A program made the position numbers and the translations under genes. Below are positions 15,017 to 23,836 of a stretch of DNA of 64,000 nt, piece after piece. How positions within the stretch are numbered: the first letter of the stretch is position 1; the number at the start of each line of letters is the position of its first letter. The notes under the pieces are model-generated. The model searched no databases. It was not told where the DNA came from and was given only the letters and a program-made list of their open reading frames with translations. Source of the DNA: Methanoculleus horonobensis (GTDB lineage Archaea; Halobacteriota; Methanomicrobia; Methanomicrobiales; Methanoculleaceae); NCBI RefSeq assembly GCF_001602375.1, contig NZ_BCNY01000013.1, forward strand, positions 1 to 64,000. The letters are read 5' to 3'.

Positions 15017-15468
15017 GCATCCTTCAGAAGATCAAGAACACCGTCCGTTCGAGGTCGATCCACGTCGCTTACGTCGACGTCGGGTCGTGCAACGGCTGCG
15101 ACATCGAGGTGCTCGCCTGCCTCGCCCCGCGCTACGACATCGAGCAGTACGGGATCTACGTCCACAACAACCCGCGGGAGGCCGACGTCCTCCTGGTGAT
15201 CGGCTCCGTCACCCCCCAGTGGGTCGACAAACTCCGCGACATCTGGGATAAGATCCCGGAGCCGAAAGTTGCCGTCGCCATCGGCAACTGCCCCATATCG
15301 GGATGTGTCTATGCCCGGAGGGGTACCTTGACGAGCCCGCCCGTCGAGAAGTACATACCGATAGCCGCCCAGGTGCCGGGCTGCCCGCCCCGCCCTACGG
15401 AGATCTTGAACGCCATACTCTCGGTCGCACCGCTGATATTCAAGGATTACGAGGAGAAACAGCCATGA
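15013..15468 (+). CDS. ehaN: Energy-converting hydrogenase A small subunit (NuoB-like)
   Basis: A 151-residue Fe-S subunit of the [NiFe] hydrogenase, related to NuoB. It carries the single proximal [4Fe-4S] cluster that passes electrons between the NiFe site and the polyferredoxin. The expected ligands are visible: C26 and C29 in SCNGC, C93 in GNCPISGC and C124 in GCPPRP. The length is that of the short energy-converting type without extra C-terminal clusters. It overlaps ehaO by four bases. Confidence 0.93.
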   Translation: MSILQKIKNTVRSRSIHVAYVDVGSCNGCDIEVLACLAPRYDIEQYGIYVHNNPREADVLLVIGSVTPQWVDKLRDIWDKIPEPKVAVAIGNCPISGCVYARRGTLTSPPVEKYIPIAAQVPGCPPRPTEILNAILSVAPLIFKDYEEKQP

Positions 15469-16553
15469 AGAAGACTGTCGACGTCTCCATCCCGCTCGGC
15501 CCGATGCACCCCTGCTGGAAGGAGCCCGTCCGCCTCAAGTGCGAGACGGCGGGCGAGCGGGTGCTCAAGACCGAGGTCGAACTCGGCTACATGAAGAAGG
15601 GGATCGAGCGGATCATGCAGGGCCGCCCCTGGCAGGAGGTGATGTTCCTCGCCGAACGGGTCTGCGGCATCTGCTCGGTCATCCACAACATGGTCTTCAT
15701 CGAGACGATGGAGGAGATCAGCGATATCGCTGTTCCGCCGCGGGCGGCCTATCTCCGGGTCATCGTGAACGAGCTCGACCGAATGGCAAGCCACATCCTG
15801 GCGAACTTCTCCTACTGCTACACGATCGAGCACGAGACGCTCGCGATGTACCTCCTGAATACCCGGGAGACGGTGCTCGACAACCTGGAGCGGATCACGG
15901 GTTCGAGGATCAACACCGCCTACATGATCCCGGGCGGCGTCCGGTTCGATCTCCTCCCCGAGGACGCCGCGGCGCTGCTCGCCGACCTCGCGAAGGTGGA
16001 GGAGGAGATGAGGCGGCACGTCCGGATCTTCGAGACCGGCCCGCTGATTGCGCTCAGGAGCAAGGGGGTCGGGTATATGAGCCGGGAAGACGCGATCCGC
16101 GCCTATACCGTCGGCCCCACCGCCCGGGCGAGCGGTGTCGAGGACTCCGACCTCCGCCTCCGCCACCCGACCTACCGAGAACTCGGGTTTACCCAGATAA
16201 CCCGGACGGAGGGCGACAACTTCGCCCGGATCATGGTCCGGTTCCAGGAGGTCTTCCAGAGCATCGATCTGATCCGGAAGTGTGTGGAGACCCTCCCCGA
16301 AGGCCCCATCCGGGGCGGCGGCCTCTGCAAGGCGGGCGAGGCCTCGTATGCCGGCGAGGCCCCGCGGGGCGAGCTCACCTACACCATCAAGACCGACGAA
16401 TACGGCCGGGTGGTCGATATCGCCATCCGGACGCCGTCGATCATGAACATCGAGGCCTGTGCCCACTTCATGATCGTGGATGCCGCGTCGATCGCCGACG
16501 TGACGTCGACGTTCATCAGCAGCGACCCCTGCATCGCGTGCAACGAGAGGTGA
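15465..16553 (+). CDS. ehaO: Energy-converting hydrogenase A large (NiFe) subunit
   Basis: The 362-residue catalytic subunit that binds the NiFe centre and oxidises or evolves H2. Both cysteine pairs are intact: ERVCGIC (C67, C70) and, at the very C-terminus, DPCIACNER (C356, C359). The protein ends two to three residues after the second pair, so there is no cleavable extension and no maturation protease should be needed, as is normal for some energy-converting types. It is related to NuoD. Confidence 0.94.
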   Translation: MKKTVDVSIPLGPMHPCWKEPVRLKCETAGERVLKTEVELGYMKKGIERIMQGRPWQEVMFLAERVCGICSVIHNMVFIETMEEISDIAVPPRAAYLRVIVNELDRMASHILANFSYCYTIEHETLAMYLLNTRETVLDNLERITGSRINTAYMIPGGVRFDLLPEDAAALLADLAKVEEEMRRHVRIFETGPLIALRSKGVGYMSREDAIRAYTVGPTARASGVEDSDLRLRHPTYRELGFTQITRTEGDNFARIMVRFQEVFQSIDLIRKCVETLPEGPIRGGGLCKAGEASYAGEAPRGELTYTIKTDEYGRVVDIAIRTPSIMNIEACAHFMIVDAASIADVTSTFISSDPCIACNER

Positions 16554-16557
16554 AGAG

Positions 16558-17166
16558 ATGCGATCGTTCATCTACTACCTGCGGGAGTTCCTCCGGCCGG
16601 AATGGATCCGGAAGTTCTTCTCGGTAAAGACCGCGCCGCTCGAGACCCCCTCCTACTTCAAGGGCTACCCGACCCGGACGGAGAAGGAGTGCACGCATTG
16701 CCTCTCCTGCATGATGATCTGCCCTGCACCCGGAGCGATCGCCGTCCTCCGCAAGAAGGACGGGTGGGAGCCGGAGGTCTACCCCGGCCACTGCATCCGG
16801 TGCGGCCTCTGCGTCGAGGCGTGCCCTGAAGGAGTTCTCTCGAGCGGCCGGATCCTCGACGTCACCGACCGCGATAAGACGGCGTTCGCCTCGTGGTATC
16901 ACCTGGATGTCGACGACAATCTCTGCATGCGGTGCGGGAACTGCTGCGTCTCCTGCCCGGTCAACCGGGAGATCGACCCCCAGCTCGCGGGATCCGGGAC
17001 GTCCGCGAGCGACGAGGTGATCATGCGGGTCGAGGGCGGCCGGGTGCGGATACTCCATCTGGAGAAGTGTACGGGGTGCAAGACCTGCGAGACCCAGTGC
17101 CCGAACCGTGCGATCCGCGTCGCCCGCATGGTGGAAGGGGTGCAATTAGGGGAGGCAGAGGCGTGA
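16558..17166 (+). CDS. Polyferredoxin with four [4Fe-4S] clusters (EhaP-like)
   Basis: A 202-residue soluble protein with four CxxCxxCxxxCP motifs: CTHCLSCMMICP (about 43), CIRCGLCVEACP (79), CMRCGNCCVSCP (122) and CTGCKTCETQCP (172). It should carry electrons between the EhaN cluster and ferredoxin or the formylmethanofuran dehydrogenase encoded next. The EhaP/EhaQ proteins known from Methanobacteriales have more clusters, so this is a shorter relative and I leave the symbol blank. It lies four bases after ehaO and overlaps fwdD, which suggests a direct electron path from hydrogenase to Fwd. Confidence 0.85.
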   Translation: MRSFIYYLREFLRPEWIRKFFSVKTAPLETPSYFKGYPTRTEKECTHCLSCMMICPAPGAIAVLRKKDGWEPEVYPGHCIRCGLCVEACPEGVLSSGRILDVTDRDKTAFASWYHLDVDDNLCMRCGNCCVSCPVNREIDPQLAGSGTSASDEVIMRVEGGRVRILHLEKCTGCKTCETQCPNRAIRVARMVEGVQLGEAEA

Positions 17167-17552
17167 CCTACCTCATGCTCACCGGACGGACGGTGAACCA
17201 GGGCGTGACCGTCGAGAACAAGACCTCCGCCGAATACGCGGCCGAGACCTCGACCTGCTTCATGCACGAGTTCGATATGATGGAACTCGGGCTCGACGAC
17301 AGGGATACCGTCCGGGTGACCGGGCCCTGCGGCGACGTCGTCATGCGTGCGGTGGCGTCGGTCGAGGTGGAGATGGGCACCGTCTTCGTCCCTTACGGGC
17401 CCTACGCGAACCACATCGTCGCCGCCGGCACCCGCTCCACCGGGATGCCGGACTTCAAGTCCCACGTGGTGGAGATCGAACCGACCGACGACGAACCAAA
17501 GACCGTTCACGAACTGATGGAAGACCTGGGAGGCCTTGCTTATGATCGTTAA
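17163..17552 (+). CDS. fwdD: Formylmethanofuran dehydrogenase subunit D
   Basis: FwdD is the small molybdopterin-dinucleotide-binding domain, detached from FwdB, in the enzyme that reduces CO2 to formylmethanofuran. The 129-residue product has the typical TGRTVNQG start, ending in GDVVMRAVASVEV and FVPYGPYAN. GTG at 17163 overlaps the polyferredoxin stop; an internal ATG at 17175 is the alternative. It overlaps fwdB by 11 bases. Confidence 0.93.
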   Translation: MTYLMLTGRTVNQGVTVENKTSAEYAAETSTCFMHEFDMMELGLDDRDTVRVTGPCGDVVMRAVASVEVEMGTVFVPYGPYANHIVAAGTRSTGMPDFKSHVVEIEPTDDEPKTVHELMEDLGGLAYDR

Positions 17553-18831
17553 GGACGCGGTCTGCCCATTCTGCGGATGCCTCTGCGACGACATCGAGGT
17601 CGAAGTCGAGGAGGGCAGGGTGGTCGCCGTGACGAATGCCTGCGAGCTCGGGACGACGAAGTTCATGGGCGAGAAGAGGATGAAGAACCCGATCCGGCGC
17701 GTTGGAGACGAGTGGAAGGATATCACTTACGACGAGGCCATCCAGTACGCCGCCGATATGCTTCTATCCGCCGAACGGCCGCTCCTCTACGGGTGGAGCG
17801 GCACCCACGGGGAGGCGCAGTGCGTGGGGGTGCATATGGCCGAACTCATCCGCGGCGTCATCGACAACACCTCCTCGGTCTGCCACGGCCCCTCGATCCT
17901 CGCCATCCAGGAGGTCGGGCACCCGGGATGCACGCTCGGGGTGGTGAAGAACCGGGCGGATCTCGTCATCTACTGGGGATCGAACCCGATCGACGCCCAT
18001 CCCCGCCACCTCTCCCGCTACACCCGCTACGCGGAAGGGTTCTTCCTCGAGAACGCCTTCCGCGACCGGAAGGTGATCGTCGTCGACGTCAGGAAGACCG
18101 AGAGCGCGAACATCGCCGACGAGTTCGTCCAGATCAGGCCCGGCGGGGACTATGCGGTTCTCTCGGCGCTCCGGGCGATCGTCCAGGGGAAGGCGGACAC
18201 GATCCCGCGGACGGTCGCGGGCGTCACCCGCGAGCAGCTTATCCGGGTGGCGAACCTCTGCAAATCCGCGAAGTTCGGGGCGGTCTACTTCGGGCTCGGG
18301 CTCACGATGACGCAGGGGAAGTACAAGAACATCAGGAACGCCATCGAACTCGTCTCGGAACTGAGCCGGCACACGAAGTTCACCATCTCGGCGATGCGCG
18401 GCCACTACAACGTCTACGGCTCGAACGAAGTGAACACCTGGATGACCGGGTATCCCTTCGGGATCGACTTCTCGCGGGGGATCGCCTTCTACAACCCCGG
18501 GGAGACGACGGCGGTGGACATCCTGGCCCGGAAAGAGTGCGACGCGGCGCTGGTCGTCGGGAGCGACCCGGCCGCCCACTTCCCGCGGAAGTGCCTCGAA
18601 CACCTCGCAGAGATCCCGGTCGTTCAGCTCGACCCCTACCCGAACGCCACCACCGCGTTCTGCAACGTCCAGATCCCGGTCGCGGTGACCGGGATCGACG
18701 CGGAAGGAACGGCCTACAGGATGGACGGGGTGCCTATCCGGACGCGGAGAGTCCTCTGGACAGACTACCTCTCCGACGAAGAGGTTCTTGCACGGATGTA
18801 CGCCCTGATGCAGGAGGCGCAACAGCCATGA
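17542..18831 (+). CDS. fwdB: Formylmethanofuran dehydrogenase subunit B (W/Mo-pterin catalytic)
   Basis: The 429-residue formate dehydrogenase-like subunit that reduces CO2 to formate at a tungsto- or molybdopterin. The N-terminal cluster motif CPFCGCLC with C34 binds one [4Fe-4S]. SSVCHGPS supplies the metal-ligating cysteine, C114; it is Cys and not selenocysteine. I cannot tell tungsten from molybdenum from the sequence, so the Fwd/Fmd choice is by convention. ATG 17542 is preferred to a TTG two codons upstream. Confidence 0.94.
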   Translation: MIVKDAVCPFCGCLCDDIEVEVEEGRVVAVTNACELGTTKFMGEKRMKNPIRRVGDEWKDITYDEAIQYAADMLLSAERPLLYGWSGTHGEAQCVGVHMAELIRGVIDNTSSVCHGPSILAIQEVGHPGCTLGVVKNRADLVIYWGSNPIDAHPRHLSRYTRYAEGFFLENAFRDRKVIVVDVRKTESANIADEFVQIRPGGDYAVLSALRAIVQGKADTIPRTVAGVTREQLIRVANLCKSAKFGAVYFGLGLTMTQGKYKNIRNAIELVSELSRHTKFTISAMRGHYNVYGSNEVNTWMTGYPFGIDFSRGIAFYNPGETTAVDILARKECDAALVVGSDPAAHFPRKCLEHLAEIPVVQLDPYPNATTAFCNVQIPVAVTGIDAEGTAYRMDGVPIRTRRVLWTDYLSDEEVLARMYALMQEAQQP

Positions 18832-20528
18832 CGGAGCTCCTGGTGAAGAACGCCTGCGTCATCGATCCGCTCCGCGGGATCAATGGCGAAACGATGGATA
18901 TCGCCATCCTTGATGGGAAGATCGTCGAGGAGGTGAGCGCTGCCGCAGAGGTGATCGACGCTCACGGGATGCTCACCATGCCGGGAGGGGTCGATTCCCA
19001 CACCCATATCTGCGGAACGAAGGTGAACTTCGGGCGGTACATGAGCCCGGAGGATATGCGGGCAGGGAGGACGCCCCGCCGGGGGGCGATGCACGCCACG
19101 TCCGGCTACAGCGTCCCGACGACCTACGGCAACAGTTACCGCTACAGCGTGATGGGCTATACGACCCTGCTCGAGGGCGCGATGGCACCGCTCGAGGCCC
19201 GCCACACCCACGAGGAGTTTACCTACACGCCGCTGCAGGACACGATGGCGAACACCCTCTTCGACGGAAACTGGGGGGTCATGGAGGCGATCCGCGACGG
19301 CGACATAAAACGGGTCGCCGCGATCATCGCCTGGACGCTTTCGGCCGTGAAGGGGTTCGCCATCAAACTCACGAACCCCGGCGGTACCGAGGCCTGGCAG
19401 TGGGGCAAGAACGTCTCCTGCATCCGCGATCCGGTGCCCTACTTCGAGGTGACGCCCGCGGAGATCATCCGGTCGATGGTGGAGGCGAACGAACTCCTCC
19501 ACCTCCCGCACTCCGTCCACCTCCACTGCAACAACCTGGGCACCCCGGGGAACTACTCCTGCACGCTCGGGTCGTTCGGCCTCATCCCCGACCTGAACGA
19601 AAAGAGGCAGACGCTGTATGCAACCCACGTCCAGTTCCACGCCTACGGCGGGTCGGAGTGGAAGGATTTCTGCTCGAAGAGCGAGCCGATCGCGCGGTTC
19701 GTCAACATGCGGCCGCAGATCGTCATGGACATGGGGCAGGTGATGTTCGGCCGGACGACGACGATGACCGCCGACGGGCCGATGGAGTTCAACCTCTACC
19801 GCCTCCACCACGAGAAGTGGAGCAACCATGACGTGGAGCTCGAGACGGGGTCGGGGATCATCCCGGTCATGTACCGGCGCAAGAACCTGGTCAACTCGAT
19901 CATGTGGGCGATCGGCCTCGAGCTCGCGCTCCTCACGGAGAGCCCCTGGCAGTGCCTGCTCACGACGGACAACCCGAACGGTGCGCCGTTCGTCAAGTAC
20001 CCGGAGATCATCGGCCTCCTGATGAGCAAGCGGTACCGCGACGCCGAGTTCGCGACGATCCATCCCGATACCGAAGCACGGGTGCCCCTCCCGGCAATCG
20101 AGCGCGAACTGGACTGGTACGAGATCGCGGTGATGACCCGGGCCGGCGCGGCGAAGGCGCTCGGGATCCAGGATCTCGGGAAAGGGCATCTTGCGCCGGG
20201 CGCCGATGCGGACGTCGCCATCTATCCTCTCAAGATAGGCGAGGTCGATCCCTCGGCCGAGTACCAGAAAGTCATCGATGGGTTCAGCAAGACAGAATAC
20301 ACGATCAAGCGGGGCAGGGTCGTTGCCCGGCGGGGCGACTGCCTGGTTCACGGAACCAACGCCACGTTCTGGGTCAAACCAAAGGTTCCGGAGAACTACG
20401 ATATGGGGAAAGATCCGGACTTCATCGAGAAGTTCGACCGCTACTACACCGTCCGGATGAGCAACTACCCGGTCCAGGAGGAGTACCTGGCCCGGAACCG
20501 GTGTATCGAGACGGAGGCGGATCTATGA
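18828..20528 (+). CDS. fwdA: Formylmethanofuran dehydrogenase subunit A (binuclear-metal amidohydrolase)
   Basis: A 566-residue dihydroorotase-like subunit that condenses formate, delivered through an internal tunnel from FwdB, with methanofuran. The first metal-binding motif DSHTH is at 57-61, and the later GFAIKLTNPGG and HLHCNNLG segments are also metal-site regions of the family. Full family length. The ATG at 18828 overlaps the fwdB stop by four bases; the frame is open far upstream inside fwdB, but only noise is encoded there. Confidence 0.95.
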   Translation: MTELLVKNACVIDPLRGINGETMDIAILDGKIVEEVSAAAEVIDAHGMLTMPGGVDSHTHICGTKVNFGRYMSPEDMRAGRTPRRGAMHATSGYSVPTTYGNSYRYSVMGYTTLLEGAMAPLEARHTHEEFTYTPLQDTMANTLFDGNWGVMEAIRDGDIKRVAAIIAWTLSAVKGFAIKLTNPGGTEAWQWGKNVSCIRDPVPYFEVTPAEIIRSMVEANELLHLPHSVHLHCNNLGTPGNYSCTLGSFGLIPDLNEKRQTLYATHVQFHAYGGSEWKDFCSKSEPIARFVNMRPQIVMDMGQVMFGRTTTMTADGPMEFNLYRLHHEKWSNHDVELETGSGIIPVMYRRKNLVNSIMWAIGLELALLTESPWQCLLTTDNPNGAPFVKYPEIIGLLMSKRYRDAEFATIHPDTEARVPLPAIERELDWYEIAVMTRAGAAKALGIQDLGKGHLAPGADADVAIYPLKIGEVDPSAEYQKVIDGFSKTEYTIKRGRVVARRGDCLVHGTNATFWVKPKVPENYDMGKDPDFIEKFDRYYTVRMSNYPVQEEYLARNRCIETEADL

Positions 20529-21292
20529 AGGTCACGCTCGCGATGAAGCCCGCGGCGAAGGGATTTATCCCGATCGAGGCGGAGTCGATCGTCCCGAAGA
20601 ACTTCCTTGCCGGCACCGATCTCCTGGTCTGGCGGGGGAACCGGGAGCTCCGGCTCGACGAGGTCTTCTCGGTCTCGGTGGAGGGCGAGGCCGATCGGGC
20701 GGAGGGCGTCGAGGTCGTCCTCTCGGGAGAGACGTTCCGGTTGAAGAGAGTCGGCGAGTACATGGACGGAGGGAAGATCACCGTCCTCGGCGGCATCGGG
20801 ATGCACTGCGGCAACTTCATGAGCGGCGGGACGATCGAGATCCACGGGAACGCCGACGGCTGGCTCGGCCGGGAGATGGCGGGAGGAACCATCATCTGCC
20901 GGGGCGACGCCGCCGACTACTGCGCCTCGGGATACCGCGGCGGCCGGAAGGGCATGAAGGGGGGCACCGTGGAGGTCTTTGGCCGCGCCGGGGATTTCCT
21001 CGCGGAGAGCCTCGCGGGCGGGACGGTGATCGTCCACGGCGATGCCGGGGATATGACCGGGGCGGAGATGCGCGGGGGCACGCTCGTCGTCCACGGGAAC
21101 TGCAGCCGCCCGGCCGCAAACATGAAAGGGGGCTCCTGCTACGTCTACGGCACCGCACGGGGTATGCTCCCCACCTTCAGAAAGATCGGGACGGTACAGC
21201 ACGATGGGCGCACGCTTATCCAGTTTGCCGGCGATCTCGCGAACCGCGGGAAAGGAAACCTTTTTGTGAAGGGCTACGAATATCTGGACTGA
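20525..21292 (+). CDS. fwdC: Formylmethanofuran dehydrogenase subunit C
   Basis: A 255-residue right-handed beta-helix protein, related to the C-terminal domain of glutamate synthase, that scaffolds FwdA and FwdB. It shows the repeated GG-T-x-x-x-x-G-x-A-G/D rungs (for example MSGGTIEIHGNADG, MAGGTIICRGDA, LAGGTVIVHGDAG). It starts ATGA-overlapped with fwdA. Unlike some other methanogens, no fwdE, fwdF or fwdG follows; the four-cluster protein at 16558 may serve instead. Confidence 0.95.
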   Translation: MKVTLAMKPAAKGFIPIEAESIVPKNFLAGTDLLVWRGNRELRLDEVFSVSVEGEADRAEGVEVVLSGETFRLKRVGEYMDGGKITVLGGIGMHCGNFMSGGTIEIHGNADGWLGREMAGGTIICRGDAADYCASGYRGGRKGMKGGTVEVFGRAGDFLAESLAGGTVIVHGDAGDMTGAEMRGGTLVVHGNCSRPAANMKGGSCYVYGTARGMLPTFRKIGTVQHDGRTLIQFAGDLANRGKGNLFVKGYEYLD

Positions 21293-21441
21293 TGGTCAGG
21301 CACGAGTGTGGGTTCGAGGCCCCGATCCACTGCAAACGGTGTGGGAGGCCGCTGGAGAGCAACGAGCGCACGGGCCTTTACTGCCCGCACTGCGGAAGAA
21401 GAGTGAGTATGCTCTGCCCGGGCTGCGGTCGTCTCTGGTGA
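21292..21441 (+). CDS. 49-residue zinc-ribbon protein overlapping fwdC
   Basis: The ATG uses the last base of the fwdC stop (TGATG), so translation is likely coupled. The product has three CxxC pairs (CKRC, CPHC, CPGC) plus another Cys near the start, typical of one or two small zinc ribbons. It ends in GRLW. Its place as the last gene of the eha-fwd operon hints at a role in assembly or regulation, but no family is recognised. It faces the DUF1922 gene, with four bases between the stops. Confidence 0.68.
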   Translation: MVRHECGFEAPIHCKRCGRPLESNERTGLYCPHCGRRVSMLCPGCGRLW

Positions 21442-21445
21442 CCGG

Positions 21446-21712
21446 TCAGACCCGGCTCTTCACCCACCGGGCATACTGCGCCCTGAGCTGGCGGATGTCC
21501 TGTTCCGTGAGATCTTTTTTCCCCGTCTGGTGCAGGTAGGACTCGAGCTGCTCCACGACCCGTTCTGCATCTAAAAAGTCGTCGACGTCCAGGTAGACCG
21601 GCGCCCGCTGGACGTTGATCACCTCGCCGCACATCGGACAGAGCCTCCAGCGCTGATAGCGGTCGACGTAGTTGAAGGTTTTGCAGCCCGGACAGCGGAT
21701 GACGAGGTACAT
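21446..21712 (-). CDS. DUF1922-type zinc-ribbon protein
   Basis: An 88-residue protein starting MYLVIRCPGC, with a second CPMC pair that completes a zinc ribbon. A polar helical region follows (DDFLDAERVVEQLESYLHQ). This layout is that of the archaeal DUF1922 family, whose function is unknown. The C-terminal part (LTEQDIRQLRAQYARWV) appears to be an added helix. It is convergent with the end of the fwd operon. Confidence 0.72.
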   Translation of the reverse strand: MYLVIRCPGCKTFNYVDRYQRWRLCPMCGEVINVQRAPVYLDVDDFLDAERVVEQLESYLHQTGKKDLTEQDIRQLRAQYARWVKSRV

Positions 21713-21916
21713 GATTAATGGGAGTTGTGCGGGCGGGCGGATTTATAGTTATCCATCTGGAGTTTTTCTGGCACCGGAGATCAGGTAGCGATGATCCTGT
21801 AGAGTGGATGTTGAGAAGGCTGAAGATCTTTGAAAAAACGAAGGCAAGACGTTTTGGTTCTAAAACTTGGGCTCAAACTTTCTTCAGTTGAGTTCCTGAC
21901 ACGGATTTCGAGGGGA

Positions 21917-21991
21917 TATCGCGCCTGGGGGGTGGGGACAGGGGAGGGGGGCTCGCCCCCCTCCCCTGCAACCCCTCCCCGCGTGGCGATA
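21917..21991. repeat. Dispersed palindromic element, copy B (short form)
   Basis: TATCGCG at 21917 and TGGCGATA at 21984-21991 bound a minimal version with only the G-rich hairpin (GGGGACAGGGGAGGGGGG, CTCG, CCCCCCTCCCC). The outer flank CCACGGTCCACTGCA (about 21996-22010) also occurs beside the copies near 25.46 and, inverted, 63.34 kb. The rest of the gene-free stretch 21713-22094 shows only A/T-richer DNA near 21830 with nothing identifiable. Confidence 0.68.
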
Positions 21992-22094
21992 GTCACCACG
22001 GTCCACTGCATCGGGATTTTACCTCGCGTCGGCTATTTTTGTCTCTCGCGAATTTCTGCTCTTCGTCCACTGTTCTTCAAGCCTTTCAGCTTTC

Positions 22095-23633
22095 TCACCC
22101 CCCTCGCGGCTTGAGATCCCTCACCGCCGGCCCGTGGATCACCTTCCCGTCGGCATCGAACCGGGAACCGTGGCAGGGGCAGTCCCAGGTCTCTTCGGCG
22201 CTGTTCCACGCGGCGACGCACCCGAGGTGGGTGCAGGTGGGGTTGACCGCGTGAACCCGCCCTTTCTCGTCCCGGTAGACGCCGGCCTTCTCTCCCTCGA
22301 TCATCAGGATCCTTCCCTCGCCGGGTGCGACGTCCGCGAGGTCCCCGGCCGGCCGGGATATCGCGCCGCCGATATACTTCTCGGCGACCTCGATGTTGTG
22401 GACGAGGAACCGCCGGGCCGATGCCGCCGGCTTGAACCGGTTGGGGGCGTAGACCTCTGTCCAGGGGTTTGAGCCGCCCCGGATCATCTCCGTGATGATC
22501 GTCGCGGCCGCGGTGCCGTTGGTCATCCCCCACTTCCTGAATCCGGTCGCGATGTAGACGTTCTCGTGGCCGTCGGCGAGCCGGCCGATGTAGGGGACGC
22601 CGTCGACGGTGATGTAGTCCTGCGCCGACCACCGGTAGTCGACGGACCGGAGCGGGTAGATAGACCGGGCGTAGGCCTCGAGGTCGCGGTAGTATCTCCG
22701 CGTGTCCACGTCCTCCCCGGTCCGGTGCCCCATGCCGCCGACGATGACGAGTTCGCCGCCGTCGGCGGGCTGCGACCGCCAGGAGTGGGCGGGGCCTTCG
22801 GCGTTGATGAACATCCCCTCGGGGAAGGGCTCGTCGATCCGGACGCCGAGCGCGTAGGAGCGCGACGGCTCCATTCGGGCGAAGTAGAACCCCGGCGCAT
22901 CGTAGAAGGGGTAGTGGGTCGCGAGAACCACGGTGTCTGCCGTGACGACTCCCGACGTCGTCCTGACCGTGCACCGGCCTCCCCCGTCCTGCACCTCGAG
23001 CGCCCGGGTCTTCTCGTAGATCCGGCTCCCGTCGCCGGGGATCAGCGACGCCAGGTGCAGGAGGTACTTCACCGGGTGGAACTGCGCCTGGTTCTCGAGG
23101 ACGACCGCGCCGTAGCTCCGGGCGGGGAGCGCCATCTCCTCCACGAACGCGGCAGGAAGCCCGAGACTCCGTGCCGCGTCCGCCTCGGCCGCGACCTTCT
23201 CCCGGGCCTCTTCCGTCTCCGCGTAGGTATAGGCCGGTTTCTGGATGAAGTCGCAGGCGATGCCGTATTCCCTGACGAGGGACGCTATCGTCTCGATCGC
23301 CGCCTGGTTCGCTTCGGCATACTGCTGCGCCGGCCTGCCCCCGAACCGGTCGATGAGCTCCTTGTAGATCAGCCGGTGGAGCGCCGTGACCTTCGCCGTC
23401 GTGTGCCCGGTCACCCCGTGACAGATCCGGTTCCCCTCGAGCAGGGTGACCGCGTAACCGGCCCGTTTGAGCAGGACGGCGGTGGTGATCCCGGTGATGC
23501 CGCCGCCGATCACCACCACATCGGTCTCCAGGTTCCCCGGCAGCGGGGGATGCGGCGTCTCCGCCGCGGTAGTCTCCATCCAGAACGACCCGTGCCTGCC
23601 CGGCAGGCCATATGCACCCGGCCCATGCTCCAT
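22095..23633 (-). CDS. FAD-dependent oxidoreductase with C-terminal Rieske domain
   Basis: A 512-residue fusion. A DAO-type FAD domain starts with the dinucleotide motif VVVIGGGITG near residue 40 and spans to about 390. A Rieske [2Fe-2S] domain follows with CTHLGC at 467-472 and CPCHG at 485-489, giving the two Cys and two His ligands. This architecture is known in bacteria and some archaea; the substrate (an amine or glycine-betaine-like compound) is not established. The ATG at 23633 is preferred; a frame extension upstream is basic and unlike the family. It is monocistronic, divergent from the glycosyltransferase at 23837. Confidence 0.88.
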   Translation of the reverse strand: MEHGPGAYGLPGRHGSFWMETTAAETPHPPLPGNLETDVVVIGGGITGITTAVLLKRAGYAVTLLEGNRICHGVTGHTTAKVTALHRLIYKELIDRFGGRPAQQYAEANQAAIETIASLVREYGIACDFIQKPAYTYAETEEAREKVAAEADAARSLGLPAAFVEEMALPARSYGAVVLENQAQFHPVKYLLHLASLIPGDGSRIYEKTRALEVQDGGGRCTVRTTSGVVTADTVVLATHYPFYDAPGFYFARMEPSRSYALGVRIDEPFPEGMFINAEGPAHSWRSQPADGGELVIVGGMGHRTGEDVDTRRYYRDLEAYARSIYPLRSVDYRWSAQDYITVDGVPYIGRLADGHENVYIATGFRKWGMTNGTAAATIITEMIRGGSNPWTEVYAPNRFKPAASARRFLVHNIEVAEKYIGGAISRPAGDLADVAPGEGRILMIEGEKAGVYRDEKGRVHAVNPTCTHLGCVAAWNSAEETWDCPCHGSRFDADGKVIHGPAVRDLKPRGG

Positions 23634-23836
23634 ACGTCCAGCCTCCTTCTGCCCGCCCGGCCTTCTGTTCAGGCGGCGGCGGGCGGTCAGCATTATGCCG
23701 GGAGCATATATAGGTATGGAACGCGCCTCCCCTCTGGCACCCGTCCCGCGATTCTGCAGGGCACGGTGCCGGGAGCGCCGGGCCCTCCCCGCCGTTACGC
23801 ATAAGAACGATCGCGAGCATGGGGGGAGCGATCAGG

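Noticed and set aside
21830-22114. 94-codon plus-strand frame over repeat copy B
   Set aside because: Its sequence is produced by the repeat element itself and similar pieces appear around the other copies.
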